Assembly: GCF_002931235.1 (NCBI RefSeq)
Contig: NZ_PSTT01000010.1
Span: 1 to 35,268 of the forward strand
DNA: 35,268 nucleotides
Direction: 5' to 3'
DNA from: Subtercola sp. Z020
GTDB lineage: Bacteria; Actinomycetota; Actinomycetes; Actinomycetales; Microbacteriaceae
Shown: positions 1 through 7,991 of the stretch, in pieces
Layout: every line of letters begins with the position of its first letter
Numbering within the stretch: the stretch's first letter is position 1
Position numbers and translations under genes: made by a program
The notes under the pieces: generated by a model
The model's database searches: none
What the model saw: only the letters and a program-made list of their open reading frames with translations
Told to the model about the DNA's origin: nothing

Positions 1-83
1 TCCCAACGCACCCGAGGACTCTCACCTCCACTGCACAGCACCGCCCACCCCGCAACACGGCCGTGCGCCCAGCCGAGGTGCGC

Positions 84-98
84 GACAATGGAGGGGTG
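84..98 (+). promoter_or_regulatory. -10 element and leaderless start of the first gene
   Basis: GACAAT at 84-89 is followed by six bases and then GTG at 96-98. A -10 hexamer 6-7 nt before the start codon is the usual layout of leaderless actinobacterial genes. The intervening GGAGGG is too close to the GTG to act as a normal ribosome site. No convincing -35 is visible. Confidence 0.4.
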
Positions 99-722
99 AG
101 CAACACAGGTGCAGCCGAGTCCGAGCCGACGCGCGGCGGCGTGCCCGTCCCCGGCGCCGAGCGCACCCCGGGTGAGGCCGCGCCCGACGCCGGCCTCCGC
201 AACGGCGCGGCCGCGACATCCAGAGCCGGCACCGACCGTAGCGACCCAGCCCTCGAGTCGGTGACCGAGCGCGCCGCAGCCGAGCGTGCGGCGTACCTCG
301 ACGACGAGCGCCCCGCGGGTGTCGACACCGTCACGATTCACAGGTCGCCCCGCTACTTCCGCTTCATGACCGTCGGAGCGATCGCCGGGCTTCTCGTCGC
401 GCTGATCCTGACGTTCGCGTTCCCCGAGCCGCCCGGGTTCAACCTCGCCCAGATCTTCGGATTCCTCGGCATCCTCTTCGTGGTCGTCGGCATCGTCGCG
501 GGCGCCGTCGTGGCGCTCGTGGTCGACCGCGCCTCCCGCCGCCGCGCCAAGACGATCGAGATCGAGCGCATCGAGTCGGTCGGCTCCGCGCCCGCTCCCG
601 CGCCCGGGCTCACGGACGCCGCGCCCCTCGCGGCTCCGTCTTCCCATCCGGTTCTGGATGCCGGGACCGAACCCGAGCGACCCGCCCCCGACGCGGCCCC
701 TCGCCCCGACGCCTCCCGCTGA
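96..722 (+). CDS. Small membrane protein of unknown function with two TM helices
   Basis: The predicted protein has 208 residues. About the first 85 are low-complexity (Ala, Pro, Glu, Arg) and presumably disordered. A conserved-looking stretch with VDTVTIHRSPRYFRF follows, then two hydrophobic helices at about 90-110 and 120-145, an Arg-rich stop-transfer segment (RASRRRAK), and a Pro/Ala-rich tail. This suggests two membrane passes with both disordered ends on the same side. No catalytic motif is visible. Similar small proteins occur in Microbacteriaceae, where some carry the label 'potassium transporter Trk', but nothing here resembles Trk. I chose GTG 96 because of the -10 element six bases upstream; an upstream GTG at 63 is the alternative. 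The gene is convergent with the DUF3073 gene. No function is assigned. Confidence 0.7.
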   Translation: MSNTGAAESEPTRGGVPVPGAERTPGEAAPDAGLRNGAAATSRAGTDRSDPALESVTERAAAERAAYLDDERPAGVDTVTIHRSPRYFRFMTVGAIAGLLVALILTFAFPEPPGFNLAQIFGFLGILFVVVGIVAGAVVALVVDRASRRRAKTIEIERIESVGSAPAPAPGLTDAAPLAAPSSHPVLDAGTEPERPAPDAAPRPDASR

Positions 723-870
723 CCTGCTCGCCCATAGCAGCCGGCACGGCTACTCGGACACTCCTCAGCCGAACCTCCCCGCTCTTCGGTCCGGATCGGC
801 TCAGCGGTGTCCTGGCGAACCTCCGGACACGTCGCGCTGACCCAGCGCCGCCGCGGTAAGCCGTTCGGCG

Positions 871-931
871 GTCGAAACCCCAACGGTCGCGGCACTCGGC
901 GCCGCCTACCAGCGACTTTCGGGGTTTCGAC
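871..931. repeat. Perfect 11-bp inverted repeat with a 39-bp loop
   Basis: GTCGAAACCCC at 871-881 is the exact reverse complement of GGGGTTTCGAC at 921-931. Positioned between convergent genes, it could fold into a bidirectional transcription stop or be a dispersed intergenic element. There is no T-tract. Whether it recurs elsewhere cannot be seen from this window. Confidence 0.5.
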
Positions 932-1074
932 TGAGCGGCGGTGCCGGGGTTGCCGGGGAAGGAAGGCGTAGCGCGCTGGCGAAGAACGTCAGCCAGAAAG
1001 GGTTCTCCGGCGATCGGGCGTCAAGCAAGGCAGACAGGGACGCGCGGCCGCCGCCTGAGACGGGCGGGGCGAGC

Positions 1075-1132
1075 GGCGGATCGTGTGGCTCGGCGGAGCC
1101 GCCGTGGCGGATCGTTTGGCTCGGCGGAGCCG
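1075..1132. repeat. 27-bp direct repeat, two copies, each with a hairpin
   Basis: Copies at 1075-1101 and 1106-1132 differ at one base. Each holds the self-complementary core GGCTCGGCGGAGCC, whose arms GGCTC and GAGCC flank GGCG. The 31-bp spacing and the internal palindromes resemble a REP-type intergenic element. Confidence 0.55.
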
Positions 1133-1144
1133 CGCCGGGCGTGC

Positions 1145-1159
1145 GGCGGCGGAGCCGCC
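1145..1159 (-). terminator. Possible hairpin terminator of the DUF3073 gene
   Basis: GGCGGC (1145-1150) and GCCGCC (1154-1159) can pair across three bases, six bases beyond the DUF3073 stop codon on the minus strand. No U-tract follows, which is common in high-GC actinobacteria. It may instead belong to the neighbouring repeat element. Confidence 0.35.
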
Positions 1160-1165
1160 AGCGGG

Positions 1166-1420
1166 TCAGGCGCGCTTCTGCTCGTCGTTCGGCAGCCAGG
1201 AGGCGGCCAGGTCGGGAGCGTCGGACTCGGGGTCGTCGTCGAAGTCGGGGTCGTCGAGGTCGGCGTCGGGTACGTCGTACTTGGCGGCGAGCGCAGCGAA
1301 GTCGGGTTCGGAGTGAGTGCCCAGTTCGCGCTCGAGCGCGCTGTAGTTGGTGTCGGGGCTGAAGTACTTCAGCTCGCGCGCCACCTTGGTGTGCTTAGCT
1401 TTTTGACGGCCGCGCCCCAT
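1166..1420 (-). CDS. DUF3073 domain protein
   Basis: An 84-residue acidic protein with a short basic head. Its N-terminus (GRGRQKAKHTKVARELKY) and the following FSPDTNY-SALERELG segment match DUF3073, a small family of unknown function conserved across Actinobacteria. The second half is rich in Asp and Glu (DDPDFDDDPESD). It has no signal peptide or TM segment, so a cytosolic location is expected. ATG 1420 is chosen because the family begins at this Met and a purine-rich GGTGAGGGGG stretch lies just upstream. The gene is convergent with the small membrane protein and transcribed in the same direction as the KimA homologue, with a 164-bp gap between them that probably holds its own promoter. 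Its role is unknown. Confidence 0.85.
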   Translation of the reverse strand: MGRGRQKAKHTKVARELKYFSPDTNYSALERELGTHSEPDFAALAAKYDVPDADLDDPDFDDDPESDAPDLAASWLPNDEQKRA

Positions 1421-1584
1421 GCGTGACCCCCTCACCTTTCGGGCCGGGGGATGAACGCCACCCGGATGAGTTGAATACAAGAAAAACTACACGTGAGTTT
1501 AGCATGCAGCGCACGGGGTTCTTCTGTGCACTCCGAGCGTGGCGGGGCCGCGGCCCGGGCGGCGTGGCCGCCGACGAGACGCGC

Positions 1585-3846
1585 TCAGCTCCGCGGGTGC
1601 GGCCGTTCGACAGTGGCATCGCGGGAGGCGTGCCGCCGGGCATCCAGAGACTGACCGGCGCCAGCCAGCCCGGCCCCGGACCCTCCGGCCCCAGACCCTC
1701 CAGAACCAGGCCCAGCCACCCCCGACCCCACCGAGACGGGCGCAGCAGCGCCGACCGGCGCCTGCGCTGCCCCCGCGTCCCCCACGAGTGCCGTTCCGTC
1801 GGGTGCGTGCGCGCCGGACGGATGCCGCGGCGACCCGTCTGAGACCGTGGGCGTGTGCGCCCGCACCACGGGCCGCACGGGGTCGCCGCGGCGCTCCTGG
1901 CCGGGTACGGGGCGCGACCGACGCCCATAGATGAGTTCGCTCGAATCGAGCAGCCACGGAACCAGTGAGATCGTGACACCGTGCACCAGCATGAGCCGCC
2001 TGTTGAGCCGGCGCGCCTTGTGGTTGTGCAGCAGCGACTCCCACCAGTGGCCGACGATGTAGATCGGTGTGTAGACCGTTACCACCTCGGCGCCGAACTG
2101 CGCGCGGTGCTTCTTGATGTAGGCGCAGAGCGGCTCTGCCACATCCCGGTAGGGCGACTCGATGATGCGCAGCGGCACCGCGATGTTCTGGCCGGCCCAG
2201 GCCCGCTCCAGCTGGGCGGTCTGCTCCTCGTCGATCGAGACGTGCACCGCCTCGAGCGAGGCGTGGCGGGCGGCGATCGCGTAGTCCAGCGCCTTCAGCA
2301 CCGGCTTCTGCATGCGCCCGACGATCACGATGGCGTGGTCGCCCTTCGCTCCGAACGTGGTGACCGGGTCGACCTCGATCTCCTTGTTCACGTCGCGGTA
2401 GTAGCGGTTGATGCCGAGCATGAAGATGTAGAGGATCGGCATGATCACGAAGACGAGCCAGGCGCCGTGGGTGAACTTGGTGATGGTCACGACGATGAGC
2501 ACGACGCCGGTGAGCAGGGCGCCGAACGAGTTGATCGTCAGGCTGCGGATGGTCGCGCCGCGGTCGGGTGCACCGCTTCGGAGCAGCTTGACCCAGTGCA
2601 CGATCATCCCGCTCTGGCCGAGGGTGAACGACACGAAGACGCCGATGATGTACAGCTGGATGAGGTTCGTGAGCGACGCCTGGTAGACGAGCAGGATGGC
2701 GGCCGCCGCCAGCGCCAGCAGGATCATGCCGTTCGAGAACACGAGGCGGTCGCCGCGGGTGAGCATCGCCTTCGGGGCGTAGGAGTCCTTCGCGAGCACC
2801 GAGCCGAGCAGCGGGAAACCGTTGAACGCGGTGTTGGCGGCGAGCAGCAGAACGGCGGCCGTCGCGGCCTGGATGATGTAGAACGGAATCGTGTTGTTGC
2901 CGAACACCGACGCGGCCACCTGCGCCATCAGGCTGCGCTGGGGGGTGGTCGAACAGTTCGCGAAGCCGACGAGCTCGCAGCTGTTCTCGGCGTAGTGCAC
3001 GCCAGAGATGAGGGCGAGCGAGATGAGCCCGGCGAACAGCGTGATGGCGATTCCGCCCATCAGCACCAGCGTGCGCTGGGCGTTCTGGATCTTGGGGCGA
3101 CGGAACGCGGGCACACCATTGGCGATCGCTTCGACGCCGGTGAGGGCCGAGCATCCACTCGAGAAAGCGCGGAGCAGCAGCAGGATGACTGCCACCTGGC
3201 CCAGGCTCTCGGCCTTCACCCCGTAGTCGGCCGACTCGGCGACCGGCGCGCTGCCCACGGCGGTGCGGGTGAGGCCGACGATGATCATCAGCAGCACGCT
3301 GCCGACGAAGACGTAGGTGGGAATGGCGAAGGCCTTGCTCGACTCCCGCACGCCCCGGAGGTTCACTGCGGCGAGCAGAATGACGAAGAAGATGGCGAGC
3401 TCGACCCGGAACCCGTTCAGTTCGGGGATCGCCGAGATGATGTTGTCGACGCCACTGGCGACCGAGACAGCGACGGTCAGCACGTAGTCGACCAGCAGCG
3501 CGGAGGCGACGACCAGGCCGGCCTTCTCGCCGAGGTTCTTGTGCGCGACCTCGTAGTCGCCGCCGCCCGAGGGATAGGCCTTCACGAGCTGGCGGTACGA
3601 GGCGACGACGACGACCAGCAGCAGCACGACGGCCGCGGCGACGTAGGGGGCGAAGGAGAAGAACGCGAGACCGCCGATGAGGAGGATCATCAGCAGTTCC
3701 TGCGGCGCGTAGGCGACGCTCGAGAGCGGGTCGCTGGCGAAGATCGGGAGTGCCAGACGCTTCGGGAGAAGCTGCCCCTCCAGCTTGTGGCTGGGCAGCG
3801 GTTCGCCGATGATCCAGCGCTTCGCTGACTTGGGTTCGTTAGTCAC
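1585..3846 (-). CDS. kimA: KimA-type APC family potassium/proton symporter homologue
   Basis: The predicted 753-residue protein follows Bacillus subtilis KimA along its whole core. It has ASDPLSSVAYA at 37-47, YPSGGGDYEV near 91-100, LLVDYVLTVAVS near 118-129, and SGCSALTGVEAIAN around 230-243. The residues implicated in KimA K+ and H+ handling (D36, Y43, D117, E233 in B. subtilis) correspond to D39, Y46, D120 and E239. About 12 TM helices are followed by a cytosolic alpha/beta domain (about 475-620), as in KimA. A Gly/Pro/Arg-rich tail of about 115 residues, absent from KimA, ends the protein. GTG 3846 is chosen from the promoter position and the conserved NEP-KSAKRW start; GTG 3858 is possible. 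The KimA family imports K+ and is controlled by c-di-AMP in Firmicutes. A generic amino-acid permease is the weaker alternative. Confidence 0.82.
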   Translation of the reverse strand: MTNEPKSAKRWIIGEPLPSHKLEGQLLPKRLALPIFASDPLSSVAYAPQELLMILLIGGLAFFSFAPYVAAAVVLLLVVVVASYRQLVKAYPSGGGDYEVAHKNLGEKAGLVVASALLVDYVLTVAVSVASGVDNIISAIPELNGFRVELAIFFVILLAAVNLRGVRESSKAFAIPTYVFVGSVLLMIIVGLTRTAVGSAPVAESADYGVKAESLGQVAVILLLLRAFSSGCSALTGVEAIANGVPAFRRPKIQNAQRTLVLMGGIAITLFAGLISLALISGVHYAENSCELVGFANCSTTPQRSLMAQVAASVFGNNTIPFYIIQAATAAVLLLAANTAFNGFPLLGSVLAKDSYAPKAMLTRGDRLVFSNGMILLALAAAAILLVYQASLTNLIQLYIIGVFVSFTLGQSGMIVHWVKLLRSGAPDRGATIRSLTINSFGALLTGVVLIVVTITKFTHGAWLVFVIMPILYIFMLGINRYYRDVNKEIEVDPVTTFGAKGDHAIVIVGRMQKPVLKALDYAIAARHASLEAVHVSIDEEQTAQLERAWAGQNIAVPLRIIESPYRDVAEPLCAYIKKHRAQFGAEVVTVYTPIYIVGHWWESLLHNHKARRLNRRLMLVHGVTISLVPWLLDSSELIYGRRSRPVPGQERRGDPVRPVVRAHTPTVSDGSPRHPSGAHAPDGTALVGDAGAAQAPVGAAAPVSVGSGVAGPGSGGSGAGGSGAGLAGAGQSLDARRHASRDATVERPHPRS

Positions 3847-3854
3847 GAGTGACG

Positions 3855-3882
3855 ACACTACACCTCGCAAACGGGGTCTCAA
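3855..3882 (-). promoter_or_regulatory. Candidate promoter of the KimA homologue
   Basis: On the minus strand, TTGAGA (3877-3882) and TAGTGT (3855-3860) are separated by 16 bp, and the GTG start lies 8 nt after the -10. The short gap leaves no room for a c-di-AMP riboswitch. The gene may also be read from the membrane-protein gene upstream. Confidence 0.45.
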
Positions 3883-3900
3883 ACTGCCGGGGAACCGCTT

Positions 3901-5061
3901 TTATTCCCCTTCTGCAAGCATCTTTCGTGCCGATTCCGGGCGGGCGGATTCTGCGGGCGCAGAGTCGAAGTATCGAGCGCGCACCTCGAGTGCCCGGCCG
4001 GCGTCGTCGAAGAGGGGGTCGTAGAAGGCCGACCGGTACGCGGCCCCCGTCGTCGCCGAGATGAGGAAGTTCAGTGACGAGACGCAACTGAGCAGCGCCG
4101 CGGTCTTCACGAGGGCGGCGTCGAGGGGGAGGGGGATGCCGGCCGGGGCGAACGGCTCGCGGTCCGGCCCGAGCCAGGCGTCAAGCAGGCTGTCGCTGAA
4201 GGCGACCCGGCCAAGCACGGTGAGAAAGGCGCAGACCAGAACAGAGAAGATCGCGACCTGGAAGCCCTGTGCGAGCACGAGCACCGTGGTCACGTTCGCG
4301 TGCTCCCGCCGGCTGAGGGGTGGGCCGGGGTTCTCGAGCCCCACGGTCTCTGCGCGGGTCACCGGCACGATGAAGAACAACCCCAGCAGGGCGAACAGGG
4401 CGACGACGCCCCCGAGGCGGGCCGGCGACATCCCGTTCGCCACCTCCCAGAGGGTGCGCGAGAAGAACGAGACGACCACGACGAGCATCAGCAGCGGAAG
4501 GGCGCGACTCGTCAGCTGGCCGATCGCCCCGAGTTGGCGAACCGCCGTGCGGAGCGACCAGCTGACGAGCGAACCGACACCGCACCAGGTCGCGAGCAGC
4601 GCCAGGGCGACGTACGCACCGTTGGTCGCTGCTTCGGGGAATGGATGCCCGGCCAGCCACGGCGCGGCGGCGACGTAGAACGCGATGAGCACGAGGCCCG
4701 AAACGGTCATCGCTCGCGGCGACGTGCGGATCCACTCCGCCGACAGCAGGAACGCGGCCGCCGGGGCCCCCACGAGCACCACCAGCGCGAGACCGGTCAG
4801 CACGAGGAGGGCGAGGCCGGCCGCGGGGGAGTCGGCGTCGAGGCTGAACGTGGTGCGGTCGAGCATCCCGCGCCCGAGGTCGGCGGCGGCCAGCAGCGCG
4901 ACGAACGGCGCCGTGCGTGCCACGAGCAGCGCGCCCCGCCGTCGCCGCCGCACGAAGAACGGCAGCCCCCGAGCCCGCAGCCACGCCTCCGCCTCCGCCT
5001 CGGTTGCGCCCGGCTCGAGCGTGACCCGATCGCTGCTTCCGGTAGTTCTTCCCTCCTTCAT
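3901..5061 (-). CDS. Integral membrane protein of unknown function
   Basis: A 386-residue protein with a hydrophilic head of about 40 residues that ends in a basic cluster (RRRRRG), then about eight TM helices. Among the recognisable features are SWSLRTAVRQLGAIG near the middle and a C-terminal YRSAFYDPLFDDAGRALEVR segment. That ending resembles a broad group of uncharacterised actinobacterial integral membrane proteins, from memory and without a search. No transporter signature, nucleotide-binding motif or catalytic motif is visible. It lies 54 bp upstream of the KimA gene on the same strand and may share a transcript with it. ATG 5061 is preferred because the -10 element GATAAT lies 10 nt upstream; ATG 5073 is in frame but overlaps that element. 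No function is assigned. Confidence 0.75.
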   Translation of the reverse strand: MKEGRTTGSSDRVTLEPGATEAEAEAWLRARGLPFFVRRRRRGALLVARTAPFVALLAAADLGRGMLDRTTFSLDADSPAAGLALLVLTGLALVVLVGAPAAAFLLSAEWIRTSPRAMTVSGLVLIAFYVAAAPWLAGHPFPEAATNGAYVALALLATWCGVGSLVSWSLRTAVRQLGAIGQLTSRALPLLMLVVVVSFFSRTLWEVANGMSPARLGGVVALFALLGLFFIVPVTRAETVGLENPGPPLSRREHANVTTVLVLAQGFQVAIFSVLVCAFLTVLGRVAFSDSLLDAWLGPDREPFAPAGIPLPLDAALVKTAALLSCVSSLNFLISATTGAAYRSAFYDPLFDDAGRALEVRARYFDSAPAESARPESARKMLAEGE

Positions 5062-5070
5062 CCATAGTGA

Positions 5071-5077
5071 CATTATC
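5071..5077. promoter_or_regulatory. Overlapping divergent -10 elements
   Basis: One short AT-rich patch gives CATTAT on the plus strand (5071-5076) and GATAAT on the minus strand (5072-5077). The two can serve the surface-protein gene and the membrane-protein gene respectively. Overlap would make the two promoters compete for polymerase. Confidence 0.4.
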
Positions 5078-5099
5078 TCATTTATGGTAGGAATAGGTC

Positions 5100-6341
5100 A
5101 TGATTCCTGCTTACCTTTCTCATCCCGCGGTCGCTCGACGACCTGCCCGCCTCGCCGCCGTGCGTGGGCTGGCGCTCTCAACGGCACTCGCCTCGACGCT
5201 GCTCGCCTCGGCCGTGTTCGCCTGCCCGGCCCAGGCGGCCGATGCTTCACCCGCCCGTTCGGGTCCCGTTCACACGGCTCCTGTTCGCCAAGTGGTACCG
5301 ACGATCTCTGACAAGACCCTTCCGACGGCGGTGATCGGAGTCGAGTACGGACAGTTCATCCCTGCATCCGGTGATGGTCCGTTGCAGTTCACCACCACCG
5401 ATCCCCTTCCGCCGGGGATCACACTCTTCACAACAGGGTCACTTGTCGGGACGCCGACCGCGACCACCATGACGTCCTACACATTCACTGTGACGGTCGG
5501 TGGTAAAGGCGGGATAGCCAGTGCGAAGATCACTGTTCCTGTTCGAGCAGCGGAGCTCCCGAACATCGATCCGACCACACTCCCGGCTGCGTCAGTCGGA
5601 ACCTTCTTCTTTCAGAAGGTCGTTGCAACCGGCGATGGGCCCCTTACCTTCGAAACGCTCGACCCGTTGCCGCCGGGACTTGAAATTCGTTCGGATGGAC
5701 TGATATTCGGAACGCCGACGATGACGACGATGAGCAGCTACGCCGTACGCGTTCGCGTTGTGAGCTCCCTCGTCAACGCGAATGCCACCGCGATCATCAC
5801 CATTCCGATCGCCAACCCGTCGAGTGTGCCCGTGATCACCTCCGGCGCGTCTGGTGCCGCCGTTGTGAGAACGCCATACTCGTTCCAGCTTGCCGCCTCG
5901 GGAGTTCCGGTTCCGACATTCGCTGTGGTCGGGGCGCTGCCCGCGTGGCTGAAGCTCGATGCGGGTACCGGAGTGCTCTCTGGAACTCCGACCGAGATCG
6001 GTCGGAGTTCCTTCTCCGTCGTGGCCACCAACGCTGCCGGTACCTCGGCTGCGGTGCCGCTGACGATCGTGGTGGTGGCCGCTCCCATCGATCCCACCAC
6101 GCCTTCCACCGGTGGCGGAGCTGGCGGGGGCGGAGCGATCACGTCGACCGGCGGTGCGACCACGCCCACGGGCGGCTCCTCCCTGCCAGGCGGGACTGCT
6201 GGCATCCACGGTTCCCACCTCGCAGAGACCGGTCTCGGCGAGACGTCGTGGGTGAGTGCCGTGTTCGCCTCGCTGCTCCTCGGGGGCGGCATCGTGCTCG
6301 GGCCGATCATGCGGCGCAGGCGCCGCCGGGCAGCCGCCTGA
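5100..6341 (+). CDS. Cell-wall-anchored surface protein with Ig-like repeats and an LAETG motif
   Basis: A 413-residue secreted protein. Residues 1 to about 49 form a signal peptide with a basic head, a hydrophobic ALSTALASTLLASAVFA core and AQAAD near the cleavage site. Three putative Ig (He_PIG-like) domains follow at about 65-150, 155-240 and 243-330. The first two share a GDGPL-x-F-x-T-x-DPLPPG motif and a GTPT-x-TTM-x-SY motif; the third has LPAWLKLD and GVLSGTPTEIG. A Gly/Thr/Pro wall-spanning segment leads to LAETG (374-378), a TM helix and a poly-Arg tail, which is a sortase sorting signal of the LAxTG type used by class E sortases. Base composition is visibly less GC-rich than in its neighbours. 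AGGA sits just before ATG 5100. Ligand and role are unknown; adhesion is a guess. The gene is divergent from the membrane-protein gene. Confidence 0.85.
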   Translation: MIPAYLSHPAVARRPARLAAVRGLALSTALASTLLASAVFACPAQAADASPARSGPVHTAPVRQVVPTISDKTLPTAVIGVEYGQFIPASGDGPLQFTTTDPLPPGITLFTTGSLVGTPTATTMTSYTFTVTVGGKGGIASAKITVPVRAAELPNIDPTTLPAASVGTFFFQKVVATGDGPLTFETLDPLPPGLEIRSDGLIFGTPTMTTMSSYAVRVRVVSSLVNANATAIITIPIANPSSVPVITSGASGAAVVRTPYSFQLAASGVPVPTFAVVGALPAWLKLDAGTGVLSGTPTEIGRSSFSVVATNAAGTSAAVPLTIVVVAAPIDPTTPSTGGGAGGGGAITSTGGATTPTGGSSLPGGTAGIHGSHLAETGLGETSWVSAVFASLLLGGGIVLGPIMRRRRRRAAA

Positions 6342-6370
6342 CCAAAGAGGCGACTCCTCGCGCAAACGCC

Positions 6371-6404
6371 AGTGGGCGGGCCATCCTGAGATGACCCGCC
6401 CACT
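6371..6404. terminator. Bidirectional terminator hairpin
   Basis: AGTGGGCGGG (6371-6380) and CCCGCCCACT (6395-6404) form a perfect 10-bp stem with a 14-nt loop between two convergent genes. The downstream bases include a weak TGTTACTTT run on the plus strand. It is well placed to stop both the surface-protein gene and glpK. Confidence 0.75.
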
Positions 6405-6422
6405 GTTACTTTCGCGGAGAAG

Positions 6423-7943
6423 CTACTCGCGCACGTCTTCGTCGACCCAGTCGAGGGTCTTCGTGACGGCCTTCTTCCAGTTGCGGTAGAGGCGCGCGCG
6501 CTCGTCTTCGTCCATGCTCGGCTCCCAGCGCTTGTCTTCGAGCCAGTTCGCACGCAGGTCGTCGAGGTTCGCCCAGAAGCCGGTCGCGAGACCCGCTGCG
6601 TAGGCGGCACCGAGCGCGGTCGTCTCGGCGACGACCGGGCGCACCACGGGTACGCCGAGGATGTCGGCCTGGAACTGCAGCAGGGTGTCGTTCTGCGTCG
6701 CTCCGCCGTCGACCTTGAGCTCGGTGAGCGGAACGCCGGAGTCGGCGTTGACCGCGTCGATGACCTCTTTGGTCTGGAACGCGATCGCCTCGAGCGCGGC
6801 CCGGGCGATGTGGCCCTTGTTGACGTAGCGGGTGAGGCCCACAAGGGCGCCACGGGCATCCGACCGCCAGTGCGGAGCGAACAGGCCCGAGAACGCGGGC
6901 ACGAAGTACGCGCCACCGTTGTCGTCGACCGTCTTCGCCAGCGTCTCGACCTCGGGGGCCGAGCTGATGATGCCGAGGTTGTCGCGCAGCCACTGCACCA
7001 GCGAACCGGTGACAGCGATCGAGCCTTCGAGCGCGTAGTGCGTCTCGCCGTCGCCCAGCTTGTAGCCGATCGTCGTCAACAGGCCGTTCTCGCTCTTCAC
7101 GATCTCGGTGTCGGTGTTGAAGATGATGAAGTTACCGGTGCCGTAGGTGTTCTTCGCCTCGCCCTTGTCGTAGGCGGCCTGGCCGAACGTGGCCGCCTGC
7201 TGGTCGCCGAGGATGCCGGCGATCGGCACCTCACGGAGCAGCGAGTTGTCGCTCGCCGTGCCGTAGACCTCCGAGGAGCTCTTGACGGTCGGCAGCATCG
7301 ACTTCGGCACACCGAAGTCGGCGAGGATGTCGTCGCGCCACTCGAGCGTCTTGAGGTCGAGGAACATCGTGCGGGAGGCGTTGGTCACGTCGGTGACGTG
7401 GATGCCGCCGTTGACGCCGCCGGTGAGGTTCCAGAGAACCCAGGTGTCGGTCGTGCCGAAGATCAGGTCTCCGGCCTCGGCGCGCTCGCGGGCGCCGTCG
7501 ACGTTCTCGAGGATCCAGACGATCTTCGTTCCGGCGAAGTACGTCGAGAGCGGGAGGCCCACGATGTCCTTGTACTTCTCCACGCCCTCAGAGCCGGCCA
7601 GGCGGTCGACGATCGACTGCGTGCGGGTGTCCTGCCAGACGATGGCGTTGTAGACGGGCTCGCCGGTGTTCTTGTCCCACACGACGGCGGTCTCACGCTG
7701 GTTGGTGATACCGATCGACACGATGTCGTGACGGGTCAGGTTGGCCTTCGAGAGCGCCTGGCCGATGACCTCGCGAACGTTGTCCCAGATCTCCTTCGGG
7801 TTGTGCTCGACCCAGCCCGCCTTCGGGAAGATCTGCTCGTGCTCCTTCTGGCCCGTGGCGACGATGCCGCCCTCGTGGTTGAAGATGATGGCGCGCGACG
7901 AGGTGGTTCCCTGGTCGATGGCGATGACGTACTGCTCGCTCAT
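6423..7943 (-). CDS. glpK: Glycerol kinase
   Basis: Phosphorylates glycerol with ATP to sn-glycerol-3-phosphate in the cytosol and so traps the glycerol that GlpF admits. The 506-residue length is typical of the family. It begins with the FGGY-family phosphate motif [11 protein letters not shown], then has the glycerol-binding NQRET segment, [10 protein letters not shown], an NTYGTGNFI region, [12 protein letters not shown], and the C-terminal signature [18 protein letters not shown]. All regions expected for an active kinase are present, with no truncation. A good AAAGGAG ribosome site precedes ATG 7943. The gene lies 48 bp downstream of glpF on the same strand, so the two probably form an operon. 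The convergent hairpin at 6371-6404 would end the transcript. Confidence 0.97.
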   Translation of the reverse strand: MSEQYVIAIDQGTTSSRAIIFNHEGGIVATGQKEHEQIFPKAGWVEHNPKEIWDNVREVIGQALSKANLTRHDIVSIGITNQRETAVVWDKNTGEPVYNAIVWQDTRTQSIVDRLAGSEGVEKYKDIVGLPLSTYFAGTKIVWILENVDGARERAEAGDLIFGTTDTWVLWNLTGGVNGGIHVTDVTNASRTMFLDLKTLEWRDDILADFGVPKSMLPTVKSSSEVYGTASDNSLLREVPIAGILGDQQAATFGQAAYDKGEAKNTYGTGNFIIFNTDTEIVKSENGLLTTIGYKLGDGETHYALEGSIAVTGSLVQWLRDNLGIISSAPEVETLAKTVDDNGGAYFVPAFSGLFAPHWRSDARGALVGLTRYVNKGHIARAALEAIAFQTKEVIDAVNADSGVPLTELKVDGGATQNDTLLQFQADILGVPVVRPVVAETTALGAAYAAGLATGFWANLDDLRANWLEDKRWEPSMDEDERARLYRNWKKAVTKTLDWVDEDVRE

Positions 7944-7991
7944 TTACTACTCCTTTGTAATTTCTGTTGTCGGGTTCAGTCGAGCAGCGGG

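Larger units (their letters stand above)
723..1165. other. 443-bp convergent intergenic region with inverted and direct repeats
   Basis: No convincing gene lies here; the open frames are GC-rich shadows without family features. The region contains an 11-bp inverted repeat with widely spaced arms (871-931), a 27-bp direct repeat whose copies each contain a hairpin (1075-1132), and a short GC hairpin beside the DUF3073 stop codon (1145-1159). The rest, about 940-1070, shows nothing recognisable. Confidence 0.6.

Noticed and set aside
1423-1842. Plus-strand frame of about 140 codons upstream of the DUF3073 gene
   Set aside because: Most of it overlaps the KimA tail antisense. It has no family features or good start; the KimA reading is clear.
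3847-3900. c-di-AMP (ydaO) riboswitch before the KimA homologue
   Set aside because: Only 54 bp are available, with a promoter inside them. The conserved riboswitch folds need well over 100 nt.
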